From JAFGOM01 sp964428385 (GTDB lineage: Archaea > Halobacteriota > Methanomicrobia > Methanomicrobiales > Methanospirillaceae), in contig CAYRYR010000030.1 in the NCBI GenBank assembly GCA_964428385.1, forward strand, positions 1 to 26,756: a stretch of 26,756 nt of DNA, read 5' to 3'. Numbering within the stretch: the first letter of the stretch is position 1; each line of letters opens with the position of its first letter. Of this stretch, positions 7,309 to 15,981 are shown one piece after another. The translations under genes and the position numbers were made by a program. Below the pieces are notes generated by a model that saw nothing but the letters and a program-made list of their open reading frames with translations, made no database searches and had not been told where the DNA came from.

Positions 7309-7767
7309 ATGATCGATCTGAATGGAGAACCTCTTGTCATTCTTCTGGTAGAAGATAATGAGGATCATGCGACATTGGTGATGCGAAGTATGCAGGACCA
7401 GCGGGTGGCGAATGTCATATATCATATGGATTATGGTCAGAAAGCTCCTGACTATCTATTCCATACACATGACTACGAGAAAGATGGAAGTAGTCCTGTT
7501 CCAAACGTTATCCTTCCTAACCTTCGTCTTCCCAAAGTTGACGGACTTGAAGTCTTAAAGATAATTAAACAGACCCAAAACCTGCAGCGAATACCTGTCG
7601 TTATCCTCACCAGTTCAGATGCCGAATCTGATGTTGCGCGAAGTTATGACTACCATGCAAATAGTTACGTGGTAAAACCCCTTGATTTTAACAATTTTAC
7701 AAAACTTATGGCTGATTTAGGGTTTTACTGGCCTTTCTGGAATGCAAGGCCACACTTGCCTTTCTAA
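7309..7767 (+). CDS. Receiver-domain protein lacking the phosphoacceptor Asp
   Basis: A 152-residue single-domain response regulator of the Rcp1-like type with no output domain. Conserved receiver features are the acidic pocket (LLVEDNEDH, residues 13-21), the Thr/Ser switch (VVILTSSDAE) and the Lys (YVVKPLDF). The phosphoacceptor is altered: the stretch aligned to LLDLNLP reads LPNLRLP, with Asn at residue 71 (AAC, 7519-7521). Asn cannot take phosphate in the normal way, so the domain is probably phosphorylation-independent or a binding partner only. It is the first gene of an operon; the next begins nine bases after its stop. The start has no obvious Shine-Dalgarno sequence. Confidence 0.85.
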   Translation: MIDLNGEPLVILLVEDNEDHATLVMRSMQDQRVANVIYHMDYGQKAPDYLFHTHDYEKDGSSPVPNVILPNLRLPKVDGLEVLKIIKQTQNLQRIPVVILTSSDAESDVARSYDYHANSYVVKPLDFNNFTKLMADLGFYWPFWNARPHLPF

Positions 7768-7776
7768 TACCAACCC

Positions 7777-10700
7777 ATGAAATCCCATCCAATTTCAGAA
7801 AAAACCACCCCTCATCATATCCTGGTCCTGGATGATGATGAGGAGCATAGTAACCTTATCAGTCGCGGATTTGAGAATTATTCTCTCTATAGGATCTCGT
7901 TTGCAAAAACCCTTGCTGACGCCAGAATGAGTATGGCAGCAGATCCTCCTGACCTGATACTCGCTGACTGGCTGCTTCCTGATGGCAATGGAATTGATAT
8001 CCTGCAAACGAGTGATAAGCCAATCACTCTCCCTCTCATCATCATGACCAGCCACGGGGATGAGCGTCTTGCCGTGGAGATGATTAAAGTAGGAGCTATC
8101 GATTACCTGGTTAAATCAGAATTTATGTTCCGGGATCTTCCCCGGATTACCGGGCGGGCTCTTATCGAATGGGAGAATATACAAAGACGTAAGGAGGCTG
8201 AGGTGGCTCTGCACGCATCCGAAGAGAAATTTGCCGCTATTTTCCATGCAAATCCTGTTGCCAATATTATCGTGTCATTGCAGGACTATCGCATCATCGA
8301 TGTCAATACGACGTTTGAAGAGAACAGTGGGTACCGGCGTGATGAAGTCATCGGAAAAACCCCGATGGAACTGGGATTATGGGCAGATTCCACTGAGCTG
8401 GAACGTATGAAGCGTGAACGTACCAGTACAGGCCATAACAGGGAGGGCAGATATCACGTTCGTACAAGGAGTGGGGAGGTACGGGTCTGTATCTTCTCTT
8501 CGGGAATAATTACACTTTGCCATGAGAAGTGTACGGTATCTACCCTCGTAGATGTGACCGAACATGAAGCAGCCACACAAGCATTGCGGGAAAGTGAAGC
8601 CCGTTTTCATCAGATCTTTGAATTGGGTGGTGAAGCCCTCTTTCTGATTGATACTGAGACCGGCAGAATATGTGAGGCAAATAAAGAAGCAGAGGCGATG
8701 TACGGGTATCGTCATGATGAGCTGATAGGACTTACCAACACTCATCTTTCTGATGAGCCTGAAGAGACAAGAAGGATTACGACAACGTCCCCGGTCGGAT
8801 CTAGTATGATTCCTTTACGGTATCACCGAAAAAAGGATGGAACTGTATTCCCAGTTGAGATTGCCGGACGTTTCTTTACCTACCAGGGGAGCGGGATGTA
8901 TGTCTGTGCCGTCCGTGACATCAGTTCCCGGAAACATGCAGAAGATGCCCTGAAAAAAAGTGAGGAATGGTATCGCCGGATCATTGAGACTGCACAGGAA
9001 GGGATCTGGATATTAGACCACATGTACCTGACCACCTATGTTAATCCCCACATGGCAGATATGCTTGGCTATACCCTGGATGAGATGAAAGGGCGTCCCC
9101 TGATCGATTTTCTGCATCCTGATCAACTTTCCCATCATGAACAGATAATAGGAGAGAGAAAATCAGGTATCACCGGACAGTTTGAACGTAAATATATTAG
9201 TAAAAATGAAACGATTTGCTGGGGCCTTGTCTCGTCAACACCTCTCTTTGATGATGGTATATTTTCCGGTGCCTTTGCCATGGTCACTGATATCACGAGA
9301 CGCAAAGAAGTGGAAGCAGATCATATGAGGATGCATGAAGATCTTAAGGAGGCCTATGATGATCTCTCAGCATATGATGAGGAACTGCAGGATCAATATA
9401 CGGCACTACGGATGAAACAGGATGAACTCGTGGTTAGTGAAGAGCGATACCGGCAGCTCTTCACCTCGATGACCAGCGGGTGTGCTCACCACTCAATCAT
9501 CTGTGATGAGACAGGCAGACCTGTCGATTATCGGTTCATCGATGTGAACCCGGCATTTGAGAGAATTACCGGGCTTGTACGATCCAATATTCTGCATAAG
9601 ACCGTACGTGAGATACTCCCAAAGACAGAGGAGTACTGGATAGAACTGTATGGAAAGACGGCTCTTACCGGGGAGGTACAGGTATTTGAGCAGTTCAGTT
9701 GTGCATTTGACAAATATTTTGAAGTGTCGGCATACAGCCCGCAGAAAGGTGAGTTTATCACCCTCTTTACTGATATCACAGCAAGAAAACGGACAGAGAA
9801 GGCACTCTTAGAGAGTGAAGCACGGTACCGGAACGTTGTTGAGGACCAGAATGAGTTTATCTCCCGATCTACTCCTGATGGTAGATATCTCTTTGTGAAT
9901 GAAGCGTTTTGCCGGTATTTCAATAAGAAACGTGAAGAACTCATAGGGAAAAAAATTGATCCCGGAATTCTCGCAGAAGATATCGTCCGTATCAGGGACT
10001 ACTTTGCCTCCCTGACCGTAGATAATCCTACTGGTAGTATTGATCACCGCACCCAGATGCCGGACGGAGAGATCAGATGGCAGCGATGGAGTAACCGGGC
10101 TATCTTTAGTGAGGAGGGAAATCTCATTGAGTTGCAGTCGGTTGGTCGTGACATTACCGAGACAAAAAAGGCAGAAGAGGCACTCTTAAAGAGTGAGGAA
10201 AAATTTAGAGATATTGTCACTCTTGCCCAGGAAGGAATCTGGGCAATTGATCCGGATTATAATACTACCTATGTAAACCCGAAGATGGCAGCGATGTTAG
10301 GGTATACAACAGAAGAGATGATAGGAAGAAACCTCTTTTCTTTCGTTGATGAGCACTGGATGGTGACGAAAAAACTACATCCTAAGCGACAGATGCAGGG
10401 AATTTTTGAGAGATTTGAGTATCCGTTTTGTAAAAAGAATGGAGAATTGATGCAAGCTTCTCTCTCCGTAGGGCCGATAAAGGATGAATCCGGCCACGTC
10501 TCCGGTGCCCTTGCAGTGGTCATGGATATCACTAAACAAAAGAAGTTACAGGAGAATGAACAGATTGCATTGAGACGAATTGAGGAGAATATTCACCAGA
10601 TGGCAGTCTTAAATGACCAGATACGAAACCCCTTAACTGTTATCAGTGTCATGTGTGAAACTGACGACCCTCCACATAAAAGCGATATTATGGACCAGAT

Positions 10701-10812
10701 TAACAAAATTGACAATCTTGTCCAGGAGGTTGACCTGGGGTTTGTTGAATCACTCAAGATCCGAGACTTTTTGCGGGATTATCATGGTATTACTCTAAAG
10801 AAAGAGGAATGA
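7777..10812 (+). CDS. Receiver plus six PAS domains, no kinase ATPase domain
   Basis: A 1011-residue cytoplasmic sensor protein. An N-terminal receiver (about residues 13-130) keeps acidic residues in LVLDDDEEH and the phosphoacceptor D64 in ILADWLLPDG. Six PAS modules follow, each introduced by a helix of the SEEKF or SEARY kind and closed by a DIT/DIS-type motif (VDVTEHE, RDISSRK, TDITRRK, TDITARK, RDITETK, MDITKQK). A coiled-coil stretch separates PAS 3 and 4. The last ~85 residues contain AVLNDQIRNPLTVI, which looks like a histidine kinase H-box with Asp in place of His. The protein ends there with no HATPase domain, so it cannot phosphorylate itself in the standard way. No membrane segments are present. 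It is co-transcribed with 7309-7767. Confidence 0.85.
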   Translation: MKSHPISEKTTPHHILVLDDDEEHSNLISRGFENYSLYRISFAKTLADARMSMAADPPDLILADWLLPDGNGIDILQTSDKPITLPLIIMTSHGDERLAVEMIKVGAIDYLVKSEFMFRDLPRITGRALIEWENIQRRKEAEVALHASEEKFAAIFHANPVANIIVSLQDYRIIDVNTTFEENSGYRRDEVIGKTPMELGLWADSTELERMKRERTSTGHNREGRYHVRTRSGEVRVCIFSSGIITLCHEKCTVSTLVDVTEHEAATQALRESEARFHQIFELGGEALFLIDTETGRICEANKEAEAMYGYRHDELIGLTNTHLSDEPEETRRITTTSPVGSSMIPLRYHRKKDGTVFPVEIAGRFFTYQGSGMYVCAVRDISSRKHAEDALKKSEEWYRRIIETAQEGIWILDHMYLTTYVNPHMADMLGYTLDEMKGRPLIDFLHPDQLSHHEQIIGERKSGITGQFERKYISKNETICWGLVSSTPLFDDGIFSGAFAMVTDITRRKEVEADHMRMHEDLKEAYDDLSAYDEELQDQYTALRMKQDELVVSEERYRQLFTSMTSGCAHHSIICDETGRPVDYRFIDVNPAFERITGLVRSNILHKTVREILPKTEEYWIELYGKTALTGEVQVFEQFSCAFDKYFEVSAYSPQKGEFITLFTDITARKRTEKALLESEARYRNVVEDQNEFISRSTPDGRYLFVNEAFCRYFNKKREELIGKKIDPGILAEDIVRIRDYFASLTVDNPTGSIDHRTQMPDGEIRWQRWSNRAIFSEEGNLIELQSVGRDITETKKAEEALLKSEEKFRDIVTLAQEGIWAIDPDYNTTYVNPKMAAMLGYTTEEMIGRNLFSFVDEHWMVTKKLHPKRQMQGIFERFEYPFCKKNGELMQASLSVGPIKDESGHVSGALAVVMDITKQKKLQENEQIALRRIEENIHQMAVLNDQIRNPLTVISVMCETDDPPHKSDIMDQINKIDNLVQEVDLGFVESLKIRDFLRDYHGITLKKEE

Positions 10813-10910
10813 GATGATTCGTGTAAAACCTGATTTTTCAACCTCAAGACTCCATACATATCAGTATCATACGGTAGGTAAGTCCTGGTTAGTTTTTCAG
10901 AAGAACAATC

Positions 10911-10928
10911 TCCTCTTTTTTTAGAGGA
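10911..10928 (+). terminator. Hairpin with T-rich loop after the PAS operon
   Basis: TCCTCT (10911-10916) pairs with AGAGGA (10923-10928) around six T residues, about 100 bases after the stop at 10812. A terminator is plausible; the stem is short. Confidence 0.35.
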
Positions 10929-10983
10929 ATATATCACGAAAGGGAATAGTTTCATATGATGAACCTGATAAAAGAAAAAATCA

Positions 10984-11333
10984 GGCTCTGTCGATTTTTC
11001 AAGTGATAGTGCAATCGTATTTTCACTCCTTACATAAATCTTTCCAGTTGAAATGATATTCGTTTGATAATTTAATTGATTAACCGCAGAGGACGCAGGA
11101 GGACACAGAGAGACTGTTTAAACCTCAATACCATTCTTCTAATTGAAACTGGTGTAACTTCCGGAGGGTAGCTGGTTTGCAGAGTATCTAAAACCTGGGT
11201 TCCCCTCTCTGCGTCCTCTGCGGTTGGGATTCTAAAGTAATATAGTAAATTTTTAATATGAAAGTCAGAATGTCATGTAATTACATCCTGCCTGACATGA
11301 TGATATAGTATCACTTGTTTTTCAGACAGAGCC
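10984..11333. mobile_element. Complete 350 bp MITE with 8 bp target duplication
   Basis: The ends are inverted repeats. The left starts GGCTCTGTCGATTTTTCAAG and the right, read on the minus strand, starts GGCTCTGTCTGAAAAACAAG; both continue TGATA. The outer nine and the later nine bases match exactly, and the block between is T5 on one side and A5 on the other. Both flanks carry AAAAATCA (10976-10983 and 11334-11341), a perfect 8 bp duplication. Inside, AACCGCAGAGGACGCAG (11082-11098) and its exact complement (11209-11225) form a second inverted pair. There is no coding frame, so it must have moved with a transposase in trans. An 8 bp duplication and a GGCTCT terminus would suit an ISL3-like transposase, which is a guess. 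Half copies lie at 7, 3280, 5591, 7109 and 12406. Confidence 0.8.
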
Positions 11334-11485
11334 AAAAATCATCGTAAAATATGTTTTCTCTTCTTTTTTTTATTGTGACCTGCTGAACTGATTTTTAAGT
11401 GACTGTATTGCATCCCTTTTTAGGTAGAGCGTTTTTTTTGTGATTATCACAACAATTTAATACTACCTTGCATAAATGACCATGC

Positions 11486-12385
11486 ATGAAGATCATATGC
11501 TACCTCATTACTATATCTGTTCTATCTCTATTGTGTGTTTTCTGTCCTGTTATTGCTGACAGTCAGGGTGAATCTCTTCTCATTGAAGGTTCTTTTCTGG
11601 ATTTACCTGCAGCAGTGGTAGCAGATGCTCACATTCAGTCATCATCTGACTGCGATTGTGATATATATACAAGAGAGCGGTGTGAGGGGTATATATGCTC
11701 TCATCTGGTTGAAGGAATAATACAATATGGTGCCGATACGGGAATCTGTCAGGATCTCTGTTGTGATGATGACTCTTTTGAGCCGGTGCCTATTGAACCG
11801 GTCCTCTGGCGGGGAGGAGGATGCTGTCCTGGATATGACTGTGGGAATAATTGTCAATATGGGGGAGATTATTCTGATTCCTATTCAACATGGACTGGTG
11901 GGTTTACGTTTTTTACCAATGAAACTTCGATGGAGAGCGTTACCGGCGAGTGGAAGACCGATCTTCTTGGGACCATGTATCTGAAGGTTACCGGAGATGA
12001 TATCCTCAGGGGGATGTATACCGTTAGTGGATATACCGGATACCTGGAGGGAAATTTCACGGGAAATCAGACTCCCATGATGAAGGGATTCTGGTGGCAG
12101 GAACCTACCTATCAGCCACCCTACTCAGTTGGGACCATCCAGATGGATTTCAATGAGACTTCCCTTACTGGTATCTATCGGTATCTTGATGGAACATGGG
12201 AGCAGTTTACCGGTGAGAAGGTTACTGGTGATATTTCAGAAGAGACTGAAGAGCTCCTCTTCTCAATGCCGACATTAAACTGGACCCTCTCACAGGAGAC
12301 GCTGAAAGTTATTCTGGTAAATAACACAGATGAGATGAATTCCATATGTTATGGGGAGACTGAACCGGAATACAGATCAGTCTGA
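11486..12385 (+). CDS. Secreted cysteine-rich protein with beta-repeat C-terminal domain
   Basis: A 299-residue protein with a signal peptide (hydrophobic to about residue 24, CPVIADS). Residues 56-123 hold eleven cysteines (56, 58, 66, 71, 88, 92, 93, 113, 114, 119, 123), including two CC pairs and DCDCD, suggesting disulphides or metal binding. Residues ~133-240 are rich in Gly, Thr and aromatics with a repeating pattern (GEWKTDLLGTMYLKVTGD, GYLEGNFTGN, GFWWQ, MDFNETSLTGIYRYLDGTW). This resembles the small all-beta module of secreted bacterial proteins in which strands of the type LTLSGNxVTGTY and GxVSGNxLTGTW alternate; similarity is by eye. Several N-x-S/T sites (NETS, NFTG, NWTL) could be glycosylated in an archaeon. 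It stands alone. Function unknown. Confidence 0.75.
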   Translation: MKIICYLITISVLSLLCVFCPVIADSQGESLLIEGSFLDLPAAVVADAHIQSSSDCDCDIYTRERCEGYICSHLVEGIIQYGADTGICQDLCCDDDSFEPVPIEPVLWRGGGCCPGYDCGNNCQYGGDYSDSYSTWTGGFTFFTNETSMESVTGEWKTDLLGTMYLKVTGDDILRGMYTVSGYTGYLEGNFTGNQTPMMKGFWWQEPTYQPPYSVGTIQMDFNETSLTGIYRYLDGTWEQFTGEKVTGDISEETEELLFSMPTLNWTLSQETLKVILVNNTDEMNSICYGETEPEYRSV

Positions 12386-12405
12386 TTCATTTCTATGAGA
12401 TACAA

Positions 12406-12454
12406 GGTCTGTCTGAAAACAGGTGATACTATACCATCATCTTCAGGCAGGATG
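12406..12454 (+). repeat. MITE end, partial copy
   Basis: GGTCTGTCTGAAAACAGGTG and the following CAGGCAGGATG match the right end of the complete MITE (minus strand of 11285-11333) with few changes. Only about 50 bp remain. It sits in the short spacer between the cysteine-rich gene and the converging methyltransferase. Confidence 0.65.
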
Positions 12455-12604
12455 CCTGTTTTTCTTATTCGACAAATATAATCATTTCTCCTGCACAGTA
12501 AAGAGCAACCGGAGGTTTTTAGATGAAGCCTGGATGTAAACCTGGCAGGGGATAAGCAGGCAGGCTGGATAGGATACCTGATTCGATACAGTATCAGACA
12601 GGAC

Positions 12605-13261
12605 TTATTTATTCCCTATAATCCCAAGTCCGAACGGGTGTTCAAACACCTGCCAGCCGGAGAGTTTAGAATCTGAGAGAAGATGTTGAAGTTCCTCCGG
12701 GGTATATGCAGCCTGTACTGATGAAGTAAATCCTGGTCGTATCTCAGCAGGTTTGCAGTTTTCATACATATACTGATAGATGTCAGGTGAAAGATCCCTA
12801 CGCAGGTCCAAGATGAGTATCATTCCTCCTGGTCTGACAACTCTTCTTGCTTCACAAAAGACCGCTTTTGCATCCTCCCATTCATGTAGTGAACCGTTAG
12901 AAAAGACCATATCAAATGAATCATCCTCAAACGGCATGCAAAGAGCATTTCCCTCCTGGTACGTAACCCGATCTGACACCTGATAGGATGCAGCATTTTT
13001 CGTTGCAACCCGTATCATGGCAGGACTAATCTCAAGACCTGTTAATCTTGTTTCCTTAGTTTTTTTCAGCCATTCAAGGCCGAAATAGCCGGGACCTGGT
13101 CCAATCTCAAGTGCTTTTTTGACCCCTTGTGATACTGTTACAAGGTGATCGGTGGGAAGATGGTCGGCATCCCGCAGATTCCTCTGCATCTGGTCATAGA
13201 TATCTACGGTCACCTCGTCCTGGATTCCTGTATCAGTCTCTGGTATTCGTGTTTCAAACAT
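12605..13261 (-). CDS. Class I SAM-dependent methyltransferase
   Basis: A 218-residue cytoplasmic enzyme of the UbiE/Methyltransf_11 type. Motif I is ALEIGPGPGYFG (residues 50-61), followed by the acidic residue in TGLEISPAMI. Post-motif segments are QEGNALCMPFEDDSFD and the motif IV-like DMVFSNGSLHEW, then RVVRPGGMILILD. Length is normal. The substrate cannot be deduced. ATG 13261 is preceded by GGTGAT at a good Shine-Dalgarno distance. Upstream on the same strand lies a broken MarR-like regulator (13481-13777), which may once have controlled it. Confidence 0.85.
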   Translation of the reverse strand: MFETRIPETDTGIQDEVTVDIYDQMQRNLRDADHLPTDHLVTVSQGVKKALEIGPGPGYFGLEWLKKTKETRLTGLEISPAMIRVATKNAASYQVSDRVTYQEGNALCMPFEDDSFDMVFSNGSLHEWEDAKAVFCEARRVVRPGGMILILDLRRDLSPDIYQYMYENCKPAEIRPGFTSSVQAAYTPEELQHLLSDSKLSGWQVFEHPFGLGIIGNK

Positions 13262-13480
13262 TATATCACCAACATCTTCAAGTCTTTTCAGTCTGCCATC
13301 CTCTGCTCAATAAGAGGGATGCGGTACGTATCCTTATGCTTTTTGATATGATAGGGCATACAGACGAATTTGAATCATTTACTCAGGAGAATGATGCACA
13401 AAGGTCAGCACATTGTCTCTGCTACACGGGAGTGAGATAGGCACAACGAGACTTGATATAGCCAAATAGCCGTATTTCAT

Positions 13481-13777
13481 CTATAAGATCCGTTCTTCTC
13501 CTTTATGTGTCGGGACAATCCGGATAACCCGCTTGTTTGTCTTTTCCCTGACTCTGCTGACAAATCTCTCCTGCTCAAGGTGGTTTATAAGGTCTACTTG
13601 CCGAACTGGGGGAATGGCAAGCATCTGTGCGACGTCACTCATGCAGATCCGAAAGAAGGAGGACGTATACAGAATTTCAGTTACTACAGGGCTTAACTGG
13701 CTCTTTTTATCCTGGTTGATAAATCCGGGTGGCAACCGGAGAGATACAACGGATTCATACTGCCGGTATAGGGATTG
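13481..13777 (-). pseudogene. MarR-family regulator remnant
   Basis: An open stretch of about 98 codons with no ATG near its beginning; a TTG at 13735 could start the last 84. MSDVAQMLAIPP, INHLEQERFVSRVRE and RVIRIVPTHKGEE match the winged helix of MarR proteins: helix, recognition helix, then the beta wing ending at TPEG/THKG. The N-terminal dimerisation helix is mostly missing, and the C-terminal helices (about 30 residues) are cut off by the stop. The DNA upstream, to 13973, contains no continuation in this frame. I read it as a decayed gene; a short live regulator is less likely. Confidence 0.5.
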
Positions 13778-13973
13778 TCATTGGAGGCTGATATATCATA
13801 CGGATATCTGCACCATTGATCCCGGGAAGGTTTACAACCCGATTTTGCAGCCTCATCATGCAGGTGCCTTAACAGAGGATTTGGTTCCATTGAAGACAAC
13901 AACTTCTATTGAAGGTATTATTATGGTATACTACCAATTAGTTTTTCATCTGCATCTTCATACTGGTCTTTTT

Positions 13974-15638
13974 ATGAAAACACAGGATCTATTCAATCAG
14001 GATATCGTCGATCTGGCTCCGCTTACAAGACGAATAGAACAAGTAAAAAAGAAATACACTTTTGATACCAGTCAACCCGAACTCTTAAAGATTCTGGTGC
14101 AACACGAAATCAAAAATAAAGAGATAAAAACACTCTGTGACACAATCGCGTGCAATAATGGTTCTGGTCAACAGATCTGCAATGGGTATATCAGTACCGG
14201 AGAATATCTTGATACTGAAAACCTGAGTGATTATGCCTATTATTGCTATAAACAGGCTGCAATATCAGATCCTCATAATTCCCTTGTATGGATCCGGTTA
14301 GGAGATTATTATACCAATAAAAATCGTCTTATTCTCGCTTTCATCTGCTATTTACGGACATCAGACCTGGCAGCGGTTCCACGACTTGCTACAATAATGA
14401 CACAGCTTGGCTGGCCTGATGTTGCCAGAAAGTACCTTGATTCCAGAAAAGATGCAGAGAGATCTGACAATATAAAATGGCATTTTGCAAGAGCCATGAC
14501 GTATGCAAAGGAAGAGCAATATCAACAAGCGATTCATGAAACTGACGGTCTTATGAAAGAAGACCTTAACACGGATATTCTGCACAAGCGAGTGATTTGG
14601 TTTGCCCATGAAAAAAGATGGGAAGATATCAATGAGGTACTCCCTGATATCCTTTCAAAATGGGATCTTACCTCTGTCTCGCTCGCCCTACGAAAGAGTT
14701 TATTTTTGGATACTGATACTAAATCCCCAGAGGAACGTTTTGTGACATCAAAACTCCCCAGTGGTGGGATACAGGATCTGTCAGAAGAAGAGGCAAATAT
14801 CTTCCTTTTAACCTGTCTTATCTCAAATAAACAGAAAAAAGAGGCAGTTACATCCAGGATTAAGACGTTCATATCACAAACAGGTGTATCCATCCCTGAC
14901 CTGTGGAAGAAAATTGCAGAAATACCGACAGCAGAATGGAAAAAGATGAAAAATTCAATGCCATTTCATCCGGTACTTTCACGGCATATGAATGTACATA
15001 GTGTTGCTGTGTACCTGACAAACCAGGGGAATGGTGATGCCAGATGGATCTGGACCGGTGTGACCCGTGGCGAAGTCCTTCGGAGGCTTCTAGAAGCAGG
15101 ATGTCCTGATACCGTTACCAACCTTTTCATGTCTCTGGTATCTCAGTATCCTTTTGTATCATCTTCAGATTGTGTGTGGTCACCAGATAAGGCTATCAAC
15201 CGGATTGTTGTACGGTTAATCTTTGGAAGGGGAATGGATCATGTTTTACTTAAATCTGAGCTATATCGCCAGTATTTTTCAGAAACTGATGACATCCTTC
15301 ACAGGATAGGGACACATTTCTGCCTTGTCAGGACTCCTCACTGTTCTACCTGTCCGTTGTATTCCACCTACCGGTTTCATTCAGTCTGTACATATGCAAA
15401 AGCGAGTCAATTTCCGGAAAATATGCTTTATTCTTTCTTTGAAGAAGAAGATGAAGATATATCTGACATAGGAGATACCATCCGCCTGATGGAATCCGGT
15501 TTAGAGATCCCGGTGACCAAAGAATTTAAAACTGCATATATCGATTTTGAAATGGAAGAAACACTCAATTCTCTCTCTGACAGTAAGGATCCATATCGTG
15601 ATCTGCTAGATAGAGAACCTGTATTTACTATTCTCTAA
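13974..15638 (+). CDS. TPR-like protein with endonuclease III-like C-terminal region
   Basis: 554 residues from ATG 13974. The N-terminal two thirds are helical and TPR-like (YAYYCYKQAAISDPHNSLVW, then RLGDYYTNKNRLILAFICYL, then HFARAMTYAKEEQYQQAIHE). The C-terminal third resembles the second half of endonuclease III/HhH-GPD enzymes: SPDKAINRIVVRL aligns with the segment bearing the catalytic Asp (VDTHVxRVxxRL), and IGTHFCLVRTPHCSTCPL aligns with the iron-sulphur loop. Cysteines are C450-x6-C457-x2-C460-x11-C472; the classical spacing is x6, x2, x5. The first half of the glycosylase and a clear helix-hairpin-helix are missing, so catalysis is doubtful; protein or DNA binding with a [4Fe-4S] cluster is possible. 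The tail is acidic. The frame extends upstream to 13533, but that part does not look like protein. Confidence 0.65.
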   Translation: MKTQDLFNQDIVDLAPLTRRIEQVKKKYTFDTSQPELLKILVQHEIKNKEIKTLCDTIACNNGSGQQICNGYISTGEYLDTENLSDYAYYCYKQAAISDPHNSLVWIRLGDYYTNKNRLILAFICYLRTSDLAAVPRLATIMTQLGWPDVARKYLDSRKDAERSDNIKWHFARAMTYAKEEQYQQAIHETDGLMKEDLNTDILHKRVIWFAHEKRWEDINEVLPDILSKWDLTSVSLALRKSLFLDTDTKSPEERFVTSKLPSGGIQDLSEEEANIFLLTCLISNKQKKEAVTSRIKTFISQTGVSIPDLWKKIAEIPTAEWKKMKNSMPFHPVLSRHMNVHSVAVYLTNQGNGDARWIWTGVTRGEVLRRLLEAGCPDTVTNLFMSLVSQYPFVSSSDCVWSPDKAINRIVVRLIFGRGMDHVLLKSELYRQYFSETDDILHRIGTHFCLVRTPHCSTCPLYSTYRFHSVCTYAKASQFPENMLYSFFEEEDEDISDIGDTIRLMESGLEIPVTKEFKTAYIDFEMEETLNSLSDSKDPYRDLLDREPVFTIL

Positions 15639-15981
15639 TAGTGACCGGAAAAAATCGGTATCATCAGGAACCCGGGTGTTTCTATATGAGTGCCTCCCCA
15701 TCATTATCCTTTTGATTACCATCCTTGATAACAACACTGGTGATATACATGATTCCAAATTAAGAAAGGCGCGGCAATGAAATACCTGCAGAGATAGTTT
15801 GGATCTACGTTATCAGGGGCAGTTCTCTGAAAAATCATGGCCGATATGAATGTAATATCACTATGATTTTGGCTATTAGGGTATAATAAATATATATTGA
15901 TGAATTATTGATGCTATTATAATTAAATACCTGGCATCAACTCACCATACCATTATATTCATTAATTAAAACATTACTACT
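15639..15981 (+). promoter_or_regulatory. Upstream region of methanogenesis marker 14
   Basis: A 343-base spacer without a gene. AT-rich TATA-like stretches occur at 15884-15898 (TAATAAATATATATT) and near 15953-15962 (ATTATATTC). The first would give a leader of about 70 bases, the second a leaderless message; the sequence does not decide between them. No Shine-Dalgarno sequence precedes ATG 15982. Confidence 0.35.

Noticed and set aside
11082..11225. Inner inverted pair AACCGCAGAGGACGCAG as a transcription terminator
   Set aside because: It is the internal arm pair of the MITE, 110 bases apart, and has no T-run; element structure explains it better.
13129..13440. Plus-strand frames over the methyltransferase start and spacer
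   Set aside because: Mostly antisense to 12605-13261 and low in protein-like features.
13533..13973. N-terminal extension of the TPR-like gene back to 13533
   Set aside because: The extra 147 codons overlap the MarR remnant, are rich in Cys/Arg/Ser without structure, and ATG 13974 gives a sensible helical start.
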